Shown: positions 1 through 8,661 of the stretch, piece after piece
How the letters are laid out: each line of letters begins with the position of its first letter
Numbering within the stretch: the first letter of the stretch is position 1
Assembly (NCBI RefSeq): GCF_003194385.1
Contig: NZ_LAPT01000008.1
Span: forward strand, 1-48,237
Source of the DNA: Pokkaliibacter plantistimulans
GTDB taxonomy: Bacteria; Pseudomonadota; Gammaproteobacteria; Pseudomonadales; Balneatricaceae
Direction of reading: 5' to 3'
Length of the DNA: 48,237 nt
Made by a program: the position numbers and the translations under genes
Notes under the pieces: model-generated
Seen by the model: the letters and a program-made list of their open reading frames with translations, nothing else
What the model was told of the DNA's origin: nothing
The model's database searches: none

Positions 1-213
1 CAGGCTGTTGAAAAACGTTATCGAGGCAGCCGAGACAAGGAAATACCCCGAGGGCACAAGAAACAGGCGAAAAAGCGGAGTTTAGTGAACTAAATGAGCA
101 TTTGACTCGCTCCGCTCGCCCCTTCGGGGCCGTGCTAAAGCACGTTCAGCCTTTGGCTGTGAGCCTGTTTTTGACACGGTATTCGGCAACGCAGATAGAT
201 TTTCAACAACCTG
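1..213. repeat. MITE-like intergenic repeat with terminal inverted repeats
   Basis: The first 14 bases (CAGGCTGTTGAAAA) and the inverse complement of bases 200-213 (CAGGTTGTTGAAAA) match at 13 of 14 positions, so the 213-bp unit is bounded by terminal inverted repeats. It holds several internal hairpins, for example TTTAGT-GA-ACTAAA at 81-94 and CGTGC-TAAA-GCACG at 131-144. No convincing coding frame fits inside. From memory, similar sequences are dispersed between genes in many gammaproteobacterial genomes. The right end abuts the soxG stop codon directly. No second copy was seen in the window, so mobility is inferred from the shape only. Confidence 0.6.
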
Positions 214-927
214 TTAGCGCAGGGCGTCGATACCGACGGGTATACCGCCAAACTCCTCCATGGCATCCAGCACGGCATCCCAGAAATAGTTCAGCGAGGC
301 ACGGTCACACAGCAGATGGAAGCAGGGCAGCGGCTCGCTGCCCAGATTGGCGACGATGACATTGATGCGGGCGGCTGAGGTTTGCGCCACGCTGCCGGGT
401 GGGAAAGCCTCGGCGCGCAGGTCGACGCCACAGAGTTTGGCCATCACCTCGGCCACATGGTTGCCGGTGAGCAGCAGCCAGGCGTGGCTGTCCTGACGGG
501 GCAACAGGTACACCGATTCATCGGACAGGCTCCAGGCGGATTCTTCTGCGCGAATGCGCTGGCCCAGATCACCGAGACTGCCGAGCAGGAAGTACTCCGT
601 CTGCGACAGCCGCAGAATGGCGCTGCCATCGCTCTGCCCCAGCGCCTGATTAGGCGCCTGTGGCAGCTGATACTGGCGTGCATTCAGGTAATCCGCCGCC
701 TGACGGCCACGCAGGCCCACCCGGGCCAGCGGGGTCAGGTCCAGCAGGGCGCACTGGCCCAGCTGCTGGCGCTCCTGCTGCGGGTCGTTATAGCAGGTAA
801 TGATTTCGGTACTGGCAAAGGCCTGCCGTTGTGCCTGCGGGTAACGGTACGCCAGCGGGCTGACGTCCATCACCGTGCTGGCGAAGGAGAACGAGGCGAG
901 CGCCGCAGCGCTGGTCATCTGGCTCAT
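214..927 (-). CDS. soxG: sarcosine oxidase gamma subunit
   Basis: This encodes a 237-aa gamma subunit of heterotetrameric sarcosine oxidase, the cytoplasmic enzyme that oxidises sarcosine to glycine, H2O2 and methylene-THF. The family is recognised by its GcvT-like fold features: SALLDLTPLARVGLRG-type text near residue 60, a central segment on setting of the C1 site, and the closing FGGIPVGIDALR. SoxG is thought to support the THF half of SoxA. The ATG at 925-927 lies 2 bases after the soxA stop, and Met4 is a possible alternative start. It is the last gene of the purU-folD-soxBDAG operon. Its TAA stop touches the terminal repeat of the element at 1-213, but the C terminus looks complete for the family. 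Confidence 0.9.
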   Translation of the reverse strand: MSQMTSAAALASFSFASTVMDVSPLAYRYPQAQRQAFASTEIITCYNDPQQERQQLGQCALLDLTPLARVGLRGRQAADYLNARQYQLPQAPNQALGQSDGSAILRLSQTEYFLLGSLGDLGQRIRAEESAWSLSDESVYLLPRQDSHAWLLLTGNHVAEVMAKLCGVDLRAEAFPPGSVAQTSAARINVIVANLGSEPLPCFHLLCDRASLNYFWDAVLDAMEEFGGIPVGIDALR

Positions 928-929
928 GC

Positions 930-3860
930 TTATTGCTCCTGACGCAGGTTGCTGGGGTCGTAGAACGGCAGGCTGACCACCTCGGCCTGCACGGTCTGAC
1001 CGCCTTCGACACGAATGGGGATCTGGCTGCCGGGCTCGCTCTGTCTTACCGAGGCATAGGCCAGACCGATGATGGCATCCACCGTGGCGGAGTATTCACA
1101 GGAGGTGACATTGCCGCTGATGTCGTCGCCCTCCAGCACCAGATGGCCTTCCAGCGGTTTGGCGCTGCCACTGGGCAGGCGGAAACCGACCAGTTTGCGT
1201 TTCAGCGGCTGGGCTTCGAGGATGTCGATGGAGCGCTTGCCGACAAAGAACGGTTTCTTGCGGCTGATGGCCCAGCCCATGTCGATCTCTGCCGGATGGG
1301 TCATGCCATCGGTATCCTGACTGATGATGACGTGGCCTTTTTCCAGACGCAGCAGGCGCTGGGTTTCCACCCCGAACGGGCGGATGCCTTCATCGGCACC
1401 GGCGGCCATCAACGCCTGCCACAGGTGGGCGCCGTAACGGGCCGGAACGTGAATCTCATACCCCAGCTCGCCGACAAAGCCGACGCGCAGCAGGCGTGCG
1501 GGCACACCGGCCACTGTGCCGCTGCGTACCGCCAGATAGGGGAAGCCTTCCGGGCTCAGGTCGATATCGTCACAGAGTTTGCTCAGCACCCGGCGGGCAT
1601 AGGGCCCAGCCAGATTGACCGCGGCCAGCGCGGCGGTGACGTTAGTGATATCCACATCCAGCCGCCACTGGGCATTCCATTTCAGCATCTGTTGATAAAT
1701 ACGGTCGACGCCGCTGGTGGTGGCGGAGACATAGAAGTGGTTGTCGGCAAAACGGGCGCATACCCCGTCATCAATGACGACGCCCTGCTCGTTGGTCATC
1801 AGCGCATAGCGCGAGCGTCCTACCGGCTGTTTGGCAAAGTTGAAGGTATACAGCCGCTCCAGCAGTTCTGCCGCGTCGGGGCCGCGCACGTCCAGTCCAC
1901 CGAGGGTGGAGACATCAATCAGGCCGACCTTTTCACGTACATGGCGGGCTTCCTCCTGCATCAGTTGATCGCGGGACGCAGTGGAGGAGGCCGGGGCATA
2001 GTACGCCGGGCGTTGCCAGATCCCGGCGGGCATCATTCTGGCACCGGCCTGCTGGTGCAGACGGTGCATGGCGGTTTGACGGTACGGGTCAAAGGCGCGT
2101 CCGGCGACGTGCGCCAGTTTCTCCGCGACAAAGGGCGGACGGGCCGTGGTGACGCCGGTTTCACTGACGCTGCGCTGGGTCGAGGCGGCCACCAGACGGG
2201 CGGTAGGGAGCGCCGAGTGGCGCCCCTGCGACGGGCCCATGCCGACGGTGGAGAAACGTTTGACCAGCTGCACGTCGCGATAGCCGTGGCGGGTGGCATT
2301 GACGATATCGCGCACCTGCAGGTCTTCATCGAAGTCGACAAAATCCTTGCCATCCGGGTGCGGGAAGATCGGCCAGGGGAAGTTGTAACCGCTTTCGCTG
2401 GCGGGGGGCTGCTGTTCGGTCGGCGCGACCAGACGCAGGGCGGCACAGCAGGCATGGGCGACCTGCTGGCTGTCCTCCAGTACCTTGTCGAGCTGCTGGT
2501 AGCCTTTGACCGAGCCACTGATATGCAGATGTGCGGGCAGGCCACTGATGGTGAAGACGGCCTGAGCATCGTCATAGCTGAGCTTGCCGCCGGCCTGACA
2601 GAGCAGCTGATAGACCGGCATATAACCGGCCGACATGCACAGCAGGTCACAGGCGATGCGCTGGCCGCTGCCTGTCACCTGACCCTTGCCACTGATGCGG
2701 CGAATATCGGCTGCGACAACACGACCCTGATCCTTACCGGCAATGGCCTCATAGACGGTGCTGCCCTGATGCAGGGGAATCTGACGCTGCTGCAGGGCGG
2801 CGGCGAGGGCGGCAAAGCCACTGTCCTGCGCTGCGTCGGCTTCGCTGCGCATATCGACCACGGCCATCACCCTGACGCCCTGCTGGTGCAGGTCGAGGGC
2901 GGCCAGATAGCCGTCATCGTTACCGGTCAGCACCACGGCCTGTTGTCCGGGTTTGACGCCATAGAGTTTCATCATGCGCTGGGCGGCACTGGTCAACACC
3001 ACGCCGGGCAGGTCGTTATTGCGGAAGATCACCGGCTGGTCGAAGGTGCCAGCGGCGACGATGCATTCTCTGGCGCGCACCTTGTACATGCGCTTGCCCT
3101 GAATGACCGGCAGGTAGTTGTCGGTGAACCAGGCGTTGCAGGTGGCTTCGGTCAGTACCTGAATATCCGGGTGCTGTTCCACCGCTTCCACCAGCGCACT
3201 GCGCAGGCTGGCTGCACGCTCACCGGCGATATCAAAACGGGCCCAGTTGAGGCTGCCACCGAGCAGGCGCTCCTGCTCCACCAGCATGACGCGGGCGCCG
3301 TTGTTGGCGGCGGTCAGTGCTGCCTGCAAGCCGGCGGGTCCGGCACCGATCACGACCACGTCAGCAAACAGGTAAGCCTTGTCGTAGTAACCGGGCTTGA
3401 AGCCCAAATCGAGCACGCCGAGGCCGGCTTTCTTGCGGATCAGCGGTTCCCACAGCTTCCACGCACCTTTGGGTTTGTAGAACGAGCGGTAGTAGAAGCC
3501 CACCGGCATAAACTTCGAGAACTTGCCGAGCAGCGCGTCGCGATCCTTATCAAGGGAGCCGGCATAGTTCTGACCGCTGACCTGCATGTCGGCCTGCAGC
3601 TCCTGCAGATCAGCCAGCACGTTGGGCTCATCAGGCAGCTGCACCAGAGTATTGGCATCCTGCCCGGCCATGGTCAGGGCCGCACGCGGGCGGTGATATT
3701 TGAACGAGCGTGACAGCAGCCAGCGGTCACTGGCCAGCAGGGCACTGGCAATGCTGTCACCGGCAAAACCCTGATAGGTCTTGCCGTCAAAACGGAAGCT
3801 GAGCGGGCGGTTGCGGTCAATCAGAATGCCCATGGGCGCTGGCAGGCGGGTACTGCTCAT
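930..3860 (-). CDS. soxA: sarcosine oxidase alpha subunit
   Basis: This is the 976-aa alpha subunit, close to the usual length of about 1000 aa. Order of parts: an N-terminal ferredoxin-like (Fer2_4) domain (about 15-90, with the conserved GRSFKYHRPR-like stretch), a Rossmann dinucleotide site GAGPAG at 172-177 followed by an NAD-binding oxidoreductase domain, then a GcvT/aminomethyltransferase domain from about residue 590 to the end. The last domain passes the methyl carbon of sarcosine to tetrahydrofolate. The start ATG (3858-3860) overlaps the soxD stop by 4 bases, which implies translational coupling. A 926-codon open frame lies antisense to this gene and is treated as a composition artefact. 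Confidence 0.95.
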   Translation of the reverse strand: MSSTRLPAPMGILIDRNRPLSFRFDGKTYQGFAGDSIASALLASDRWLLSRSFKYHRPRAALTMAGQDANTLVQLPDEPNVLADLQELQADMQVSGQNYAGSLDKDRDALLGKFSKFMPVGFYYRSFYKPKGAWKLWEPLIRKKAGLGVLDLGFKPGYYDKAYLFADVVVIGAGPAGLQAALTAANNGARVMLVEQERLLGGSLNWARFDIAGERAASLRSALVEAVEQHPDIQVLTEATCNAWFTDNYLPVIQGKRMYKVRARECIVAAGTFDQPVIFRNNDLPGVVLTSAAQRMMKLYGVKPGQQAVVLTGNDDGYLAALDLHQQGVRVMAVVDMRSEADAAQDSGFAALAAALQQRQIPLHQGSTVYEAIAGKDQGRVVAADIRRISGKGQVTGSGQRIACDLLCMSAGYMPVYQLLCQAGGKLSYDDAQAVFTISGLPAHLHISGSVKGYQQLDKVLEDSQQVAHACCAALRLVAPTEQQPPASESGYNFPWPIFPHPDGKDFVDFDEDLQVRDIVNATRHGYRDVQLVKRFSTVGMGPSQGRHSALPTARLVAASTQRSVSETGVTTARPPFVAEKLAHVAGRAFDPYRQTAMHRLHQQAGARMMPAGIWQRPAYYAPASSTASRDQLMQEEARHVREKVGLIDVSTLGGLDVRGPDAAELLERLYTFNFAKQPVGRSRYALMTNEQGVVIDDGVCARFADNHFYVSATTSGVDRIYQQMLKWNAQWRLDVDITNVTAALAAVNLAGPYARRVLSKLCDDIDLSPEGFPYLAVRSGTVAGVPARLLRVGFVGELGYEIHVPARYGAHLWQALMAAGADEGIRPFGVETQRLLRLEKGHVIISQDTDGMTHPAEIDMGWAISRKKPFFVGKRSIDILEAQPLKRKLVGFRLPSGSAKPLEGHLVLEGDDISGNVTSCEYSATVDAIIGLAYASVRQSEPGSQIPIRVEGGQTVQAEVVSLPFYDPSNLRQEQ

Positions 3861-4162
3861 GCTGTGGTCTCCTTGCTGCCATCGGCGCCGAAGTCGATGC
3901 GCTGGGTAAAGATTTCCTTGGGATCAAAGGTGCGGATGATCTCGTCAGTGACGGTATGGCGCTCAGCCAGAAACCAGTAGCTGGAGGCATTGTGCATCCA
4001 CCATTCAGTGACCAGCCCGGCACGGTTGTCGCTGTTGAACACATAGTCGGCCCATTCGCTGTCGCTGCATTGGCGCGGATCGGGCATGGGTTTGTATTCG
4101 CCGCCGTAGGTAAATTCGCTGATGTTGCGTGGCCCGTTCAGAGGGCAGTGCATGATTTTCAC
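3857..4162 (-). CDS. soxD: sarcosine oxidase delta subunit, atypical zinc site
   Basis: This encodes a 101-aa delta subunit. The start is GTG (4160-4162), preceded by AAGGGGA at a normal distance; Met4 is an alternative. In characterised delta subunits zinc is held by Cys6, Cys9, His59 and Cys63. Here Cys6 and a His (57) remain, but the position of Cys9 is Asn9 (CPLNG) and the position four after the His is Ser61, so two of four ligands are gone. From memory, the same CPLNGPRN pattern occurs in a branch of proteobacterial SoxD proteins, so this is likely a metal-free subfamily rather than a damaged gene. It overlaps soxA by 4 bases and lies 30 bases after soxB. Confidence 0.9.
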   Translation of the reverse strand: MKIMHCPLNGPRNISEFTYGGEYKPMPDPRQCSDSEWADYVFNSDNRAGLVTEWWMHNASSYWFLAERHTVTDEIIRTFDPKEIFTQRIDFGADGSKETTA

Positions 4163-4192
4163 GTTCGTTCCCCTTGGATCGAGAGCCGGTTG

Positions 4193-5434
4193 TCAGTGGC
4201 TGGCGGCTGTCGCGCCCATTTCATTGACCTGCTGGAAGGTGGAGAAGCGCGCCAGACTGAAGGGCGCAATCAGCTCCGGCACCTTGCCGCCACTGGCGAT
4301 CAGCTCGGCCATGGTTTTGCCGCAGATGGGCGTGGCCTTGAAGCCCCAGGTGCCCCAGCCTGCGTCGAGGTAGTAATTGTCCAGCGGTGACAGACCCATG
4401 ATCGGGCTGTAGTCCGGGGTCATGTCGGTGATACCGGCCCATTGCCGCATCAGTTTGGCATTGGCCATGAAGGGGAACATTTCGATGGCATGGGCCAGCA
4501 GGCTTTCCTTCAGATCAAGGGTGGAGCGGGTGTTGTACAGCGGGTAGGGGTCAGAGCCGCCACCGATGACGATTTCACCGCGGCTGGTCTGCTGCACGTA
4601 GCAATGCAGGGCCGAGGAGCTGACCAGCGGATCAAGGAAGGGTTTGAACGGCTGGGTCACCATGGCCTGCAGCGGGTAGGTATGAATGGGCGCGCGAATC
4701 CCCAGTTTGTTCAGCAGCAGCGAACTGGAGCCTGCCACTGCCTGCACCGCACAGCCACAGCGGACGGTGCCGCGGTTGGTCCTGATGGCGGTGACGTGGT
4801 TGTTCTCCACCACGAAATCCTGCACTTCGGTCAGCTGATGGATTTCCACGCCGCGTTTGGCCGCCTGCTTGGCATAGCCCCAGGCCACGGCATCGTGACG
4901 GGCGGTCGCACCGTCGATATGCCACAGCCCGGCCAGCACCGGCAAATGGCCGGGGTCGAGATTGAGAGTCGGCACCAGCTCCCTGATCTGCTGGCGGTCG
5001 ATCATCTCGGTACGGCCACCGAAGTGCTTGTTGACCTCGGCCCGCTGGCGAAAGGCCCGCACCGTGGCATCGGTATGGGCCAGCGTGAGCTGACCACGCT
5101 CGGAATACATGATGTTGAAGTCGAACTCGTTGGACAGATCACGGAACAGCTTTACCGACTCGGCGTAGAAGCGCACCCCTTCCGAGGTCAGATAGTTGGA
5201 GCGGATAACGGCGGTGTTGCGTGCAGTGTTGCCGCCCCCGAGATAGGCCTTTTCCAGCACCGCGATGTTGGTCACCCCGTGGTACTTCGACAGGTAATAG
5301 GCGGTCGCCAGCGCATGGCCGCCCCCGCCGATGATGACCACATCGTAACTGGGCTTGAGTTCCTTCGGTGCCGGCAGATCCACTTCTGCCGGATACTCCG
5401 AGGACAGGCCGTATTTCAGGAGACTAAAAGGCAT
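4193..5434 (-). CDS. soxB: sarcosine oxidase beta subunit
   Basis: This 413-aa FAD/FMN subunit carries the sarcosine-oxidising site. It is a DAO-family flavoprotein: the dinucleotide motif is at residues 31-45 (DVVIIGGGGH), the typical GGGNTARNTAVIRSNY stretch follows near 66-81, and a WGTWGFKATP motif lies near the C terminus. His180 in the ARHDAVAW stretch aligns with the histidine that carries covalent FMN in Corynebacterium SoxB; this assignment comes from remembered alignment. It lies 10 bases after folD and is followed by soxD. Length and motifs are normal for the family. Confidence 0.95.
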   Translation of the reverse strand: MPFSLLKYGLSSEYPAEVDLPAPKELKPSYDVVIIGGGGHALATAYYLSKYHGVTNIAVLEKAYLGGGNTARNTAVIRSNYLTSEGVRFYAESVKLFRDLSNEFDFNIMYSERGQLTLAHTDATVRAFRQRAEVNKHFGGRTEMIDRQQIRELVPTLNLDPGHLPVLAGLWHIDGATARHDAVAWGYAKQAAKRGVEIHQLTEVQDFVVENNHVTAIRTNRGTVRCGCAVQAVAGSSSLLLNKLGIRAPIHTYPLQAMVTQPFKPFLDPLVSSSALHCYVQQTSRGEIVIGGGSDPYPLYNTRSTLDLKESLLAHAIEMFPFMANAKLMRQWAGITDMTPDYSPIMGLSPLDNYYLDAGWGTWGFKATPICGKTMAELIASGGKVPELIAPFSLARFSTFQQVNEMGATAASH

Positions 5435-5444
5435 CTTGGCATCC

Positions 5445-6395
5445 TCACGCGCCGGTCTGTCCGGCTGTTGGTGCGGGTGAAAGCGAATGACGGGATAAAT
5501 GATCAGGCGCCAGCCCCTGTTGCAGCAGGGTGGCGGTGACGGTATTGCGCATCAGCATGGCAATGGTCATCGGCCCGACGCCGCCGGGGACGGGGGTGAT
5601 GGCAGCGGCAACCTGCACGGCGCTGTCGAAATCGACATCACCGACCAGCCGTGAGCGGCCATCTTCTTCAATGCGGTTGATACCGACATCAATCACCACT
5701 GCGCCGGGTTTGAGCCAGTCGGCACCGATCATGCGCGGGCGGCCGACTGCCGCGACGACAATATCGGCCTGACGGCACAGGGCGGCGGCATTGACGCTGC
5801 GGGAATGCAGTACGGTGACGCTGCAGTGGGCCTGCAGCAGCAGGGCGGCCATGGGTTTGCCGACAATATTGGAGCGACCGACTACCACCGCGTGCTTGCC
5901 GGACAGGTCGCCGCAATGGTCGTGCAGCAGGCGCATGCAGCCCGCAGGGGTGCAGGGCGCCAGCACCTCACGGCCCTGACTCAGACCACCGACGTTCTCG
6001 CTGTGAAAACCATCGACATCCTTGCGCGGGTCGATGGCCTGCAGCACTTTGTTTTCGTCGATATGCGCAGGCAGGGGCAGCTGTACCAGAATGCCGTTGA
6101 CCTGCGCTTCCTGATTGAGCTGCTGCACCAGATCCAGCACCTCCTGCTCACTACTGTCCGCCAGCAGGCGGTACTCAAAGGAGTTGATGCCGACTTCGTT
6201 GGCGCGCAGCACCTTGTTGCGCACATAGACATGGCTGGCCGGATCTTCGCCGACCAGCACCACCGCCAGACCAGGCGTCAGCTGCTGTGCCTGCAGGGCG
6301 AGCACATCGGCACGTACTTCTGCCAGCACCTGTGCCGCCGCGGCCTTGCCGTCGATCAGCCGGGCGCCGGGCAGCGTTTGGCTGAGCCCGCTCAT
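5445..6395 (-). CDS. folD: methylene-THF dehydrogenase / methenyl-THF cyclohydrolase
   Basis: A 316-aa bifunctional FolD that converts methylene-THF to formyl-THF in the cytoplasm. Diagnostic motifs: YVRNK at 57-61 with the catalytic Lys61, [23 protein letters not shown] and GRSNIVGKP, then the terminal [10 protein letters not shown]. It is about 28 aa longer than E. coli FolD (288 aa) because of short extra N- and C-terminal tails. Its position between purU (4-base overlap) and soxB (10 bases) shows it is dedicated to clearing the C1 units made by sarcosine oxidase; the genome probably has a second housekeeping folD (inference). Confidence 0.95.
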   Translation of the reverse strand: MSGLSQTLPGARLIDGKAAAAQVLAEVRADVLALQAQQLTPGLAVVLVGEDPASHVYVRNKVLRANEVGINSFEYRLLADSSEQEVLDLVQQLNQEAQVNGILVQLPLPAHIDENKVLQAIDPRKDVDGFHSENVGGLSQGREVLAPCTPAGCMRLLHDHCGDLSGKHAVVVGRSNIVGKPMAALLLQAHCSVTVLHSRSVNAAALCRQADIVVAAVGRPRMIGADWLKPGAVVIDVGINRIEEDGRSRLVGDVDFDSAVQVAAAITPVPGGVGPMTIAMLMRNTVTATLLQQGLAPDHLSRHSLSPAPTAGQTGA

Positions 6396-7258
6396 CGGAA
6401 GATCACCGTTTTGTCCTGATTGAGGAAGACGCGGTGTTCGAGGTGGTATTTGACCGCCTTCGACAGCGCCACGGTTTCGGTATCGCGGCCGACAGCGACC
6501 AGATCATCCGGCTGGTAGGAGTGGTCAACGCGCTGTACTTCCTGCTCGATGATGGGGCCTTCGTCCAGATCGGAGGTGACATAGTGCGCGGTGGCGCCGA
6601 TCAGTTTTACGCCGCGCTCGAACGCCTGATGGTAAGGCTTGGCCCCTTTGAAACCGGGCAGGAAAGAGTGGTGAATGTTGATGGCGCGTCCTTCCAGCTG
6701 CTTGCACAGATCGTCGGACAGAATCTGCATATAGCGCGCCAGTACGATCAGCTCGGCGCCGGTTTCATCGATCAGGCGCAGCAGTTCTGCTTCCTGACGG
6801 GCCTTGCTGTCTTTAGTGACGGGCAGGTAGATAAAGCGGATGCCCTCGCGCTCGGCCATGGGCCGCAGGTCAAGATGGTTGGAGACCACGGCGACGATTT
6901 CCATGTCCATCTCACCCTTGTGGAAGCGGTAGAGCAGATCGGCCAGACAGTGGTCGTACTTGCTGACCATGATCAGCACCTTCATGGGTTTGGCGGTGCT
7001 GAACAGCTGCCAGTCCATTGCAAAGCGGGCTGCCACATCCTCAAAGCCCTGCTCGACGCTGGCCAGATCGGCGCTGGCATCGCTGTTGAAGCGAAACACT
7101 GCCCGCATGAAGAAGCGACCGTTACCCTCGTCATCGTACTGCGCCATCTCACTGATATAGCAACCCTGGTCGGCCAGGTAAGACGCCACGGCGGCGACAA
7201 TACCGGACGTAGCCGGGCAGCTGATTTTTATAACGTATTGATTCTGTGCGTGTTGCAT
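6392..7258 (-). CDS. purU: formyltetrahydrofolate deformylase
   Basis: This 288-aa enzyme releases formate from 10-formyl-THF and so regenerates free THF. It has an N-terminal ACT domain (about 8-85, starting [14 protein letters not shown]) and a C-terminal formyltransferase-like hydrolase domain with the signature [18 protein letters not shown], followed by [19 protein letters not shown] containing the catalytic His/Asp. Length equals the family norm. It is the promoter-proximal gene of the operon; together with folD it forms the exit path for the sarcosine methyl carbon. The stop overlaps the folD start by 4 bases. Confidence 0.96.
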   Translation of the reverse strand: MQHAQNQYVIKISCPATSGIVAAVASYLADQGCYISEMAQYDDEGNGRFFMRAVFRFNSDASADLASVEQGFEDVAARFAMDWQLFSTAKPMKVLIMVSKYDHCLADLLYRFHKGEMDMEIVAVVSNHLDLRPMAEREGIRFIYLPVTKDSKARQEAELLRLIDETGAELIVLARYMQILSDDLCKQLEGRAINIHHSFLPGFKGAKPYHQAFERGVKLIGATAHYVTSDLDEGPIIEQEVQRVDHSYQPDDLVAVGRDTETVALSKAVKYHLEHRVFLNQDKTVIFR

Positions 7259-7632
7259 AACGAGTCCTCGGGTCAGTGGGCAGCTGGCGCAGGGCGGGGT
7301 TATGGGGTGATGTCTAACACTGGTAAAAGCACTCTTCAGATATGAAGAATTTTTAATATCAGGAATATTGTTTTCCTGGTGAGGGATTTTATAAGCGAAG
7401 AAGGCGGCAAGCGTCCAGCCTTTTTAGGAATTTATTTTTCCTGTTAAGAATTTTTTATAAGCCGAAGTTGGCAGGTAAAAAGAGTCGTTGAGATATGAAA
7501 AACGGCTGCAGAGGCAGCGCCTGCAACCGAAACAGCCCGCGGCTGTCCCGGTGAAGTGGCGCTGCAAGCTGGTGGCGATGATGGGGGCTGTATTCGGGAA
7601 AGCGAGACAGGTGAGCAGCGGCTTATGGCCGC
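7259..7632. other. gene-free stretch upstream of purU
   Basis: The stretch separates the purU-folD-sox operon from the end of the LacI-type regulator gene, both on the minus strand. The AT-rich half (about 7320-7490) carries the duplicated palindrome listed separately. The GC-rich half has only short hairpins: ACAGCC-CGC-GGCTGT at 7532-7546, and AGCGGC-TTATG-GCCGCT at 7617-7633, which touches the regulator stop and may serve as its end. No small gene with a ribosome site was seen. Confidence 0.6.
7361..7467. promoter_or_regulatory. duplicated 40-bp unit with AGGAA-N7-TTCCT palindromes
   Basis: Two diverged direct repeats lie upstream of purU: 7361-7400 and 7426-7467. Each starts with a 17-bp palindrome of the form AGGAA-N7-TTCCT (7361-7377 and 7426-7442) and ends with TTTTATAAGC(C)GAAG. 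The palindrome starts are 65 bp apart, about six helical turns. This layout suits cooperative binding of a dimeric regulator of the purU-folD-soxBDAG operon. In Pseudomonas the AraC-type SouR and GbdR control sarcosine genes, but no such regulator gene is present here and the binding protein is unknown. Confidence 0.5.
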
Positions 7633-8661
7633 TCAGGCACTTTCTCTGGCGACCAGTTCAAAGCCGAGGTCAAAGGCGGTCTGCTCGGGTGTTTGCCCTT
7701 CGGCCAGCTGCAGGAACAGCTCGGCAGCGCGTTTGCCGATGGCATAACGCGGGGTGGCGATGCTGGTCAGCGATGGCACCGTCCAGGCGGAGGCGGCCAG
7801 ATCGTTGAAGCCGACAATGGCCAGCTGTTCAGGCACCCGGATGCCGTGGCGCTGACAGTAAAACAGGGCGCCCTGCGCCAGGTCATCGTTACAGCAGAAC
7901 ACGGCATCCAGATCGGGCGCCTGTTCCAGCATCTGTGCCAGCAGTTCGGCGCCGAGGCCCACACTGGAAGAATCCGGGACATAATATTCGCGGCGAGGGT
8001 CGTAGCGGTCAGCCTGCTTGAGACTGTCCTGATAACCCTGCCAGCGTTTCAGTACGCGCGAGTCACCCTGCACTGCCATAAAACCAATGCGCTGATAGCC
8101 GCGCTGCAGCAGGTAGTTGGTCATCGCCAGCCCGCATTCGTACTGGGAGAAACCGACGCAGGGGCGCTGGCCCTGTTCATCCATTTCCATCATGTACACC
8201 ACCGGGCAGCCGGCGTTGGCCAGCAGGCGCTCGACTTCAGCGGTATGTTCAAAGCCGGTGACCAGAATGCCGTCAGGGTTGTGGGTCAGGTAGGCCGACA
8301 GCAGGCGCTCTTCCTCTTCCTTTGAGTAGCGCGAGTTGCCGATCAGTACCTGATAGCCGCGTGGGTGCAGGGTCTCGTAGATGCCGCTGAGAGTGTCAAC
8401 AAAGACCTCGTTGGACAGCGACGGCACCAGTACCACCACCGTGTGCGAGCGTGCCGACGCCAGGGCGCGGGCGGCGTAGTTCGGGCGATAGCCCAGCTCC
8501 TGCACCGCTTCATCGATACGCTGGCGCAGAACTTCCGAGACCTTTTCCGGTGTGCGCAGGGCGCGGGAGATGGTAATGGCACTGACGCCTACGCGTTCGG
8601 CCACATCATTGAGGGTGACTTTGCCAACCGCACTGCGCTTGGCTCTTGCCGGTGTTTTCAT
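7633..8661 (-). CDS. gntR: LacI-family gluconate-type repressor
   Basis: A 342-aa LacI/GalR regulator. The helix-turn-helix and hinge lie at about residues 15-70 (VTLNDVAERVGVSAITISRAL, then the YRPNYAARALA hinge), followed by a periplasmic-binding-protein-like effector domain. The divergent neighbour is gluconate kinase, and two palindromes ATGTTA-N4-TAACAT, close to the E. coli GntR operator, occur in front of it. The likely effector is gluconate or 6-phosphogluconate (inference). It is transcribed away from gntK, with 523 bases between the start codons. The gntR symbol rests on context and on the operators; other sugar-acid repressors of the family remain possible. Confidence 0.82.
   Translation of the reverse strand: MKTPARAKRSAVGKVTLNDVAERVGVSAITISRALRTPEKVSEVLRQRIDEAVQELGYRPNYAARALASARSHTVVVLVPSLSNEVFVDTLSGIYETLHPRGYQVLIGNSRYSKEEEERLLSAYLTHNPDGILVTGFEHTAEVERLLANAGCPVVYMMEMDEQGQRPCVGFSQYECGLAMTNYLLQRGYQRIGFMAVQGDSRVLKRWQGYQDSLKQADRYDPRREYYVPDSSSVGLGAELLAQMLEQAPDLDAVFCCNDDLAQGALFYCQRHGIRVPEQLAIVGFNDLAASAWTVPSLTSIATPRYAIGKRAAELFLQLAEGQTPEQTAFDLGFELVARESA

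Noticed and set aside
102-359. Small plus-strand frame running out of the left repeat into soxG antisense
   Set aside because: It crosses from repeat hairpins into antisense soxG and has no ribosome site.
933-3713. A 926-codon open frame on the plus strand opposite soxA
   Set aside because: It is low in recognisable motifs and rich in His, Gln and Gly, as expected for the reverse of a GC-rich gene; soxA is certain from its domains.
7259-7500. Possible glycine riboswitch before purU-folD-sox
   Set aside because: The conserved glycine-aptamer core segments were not found on the minus strand; the palindromic DNA repeats explain the structure better.
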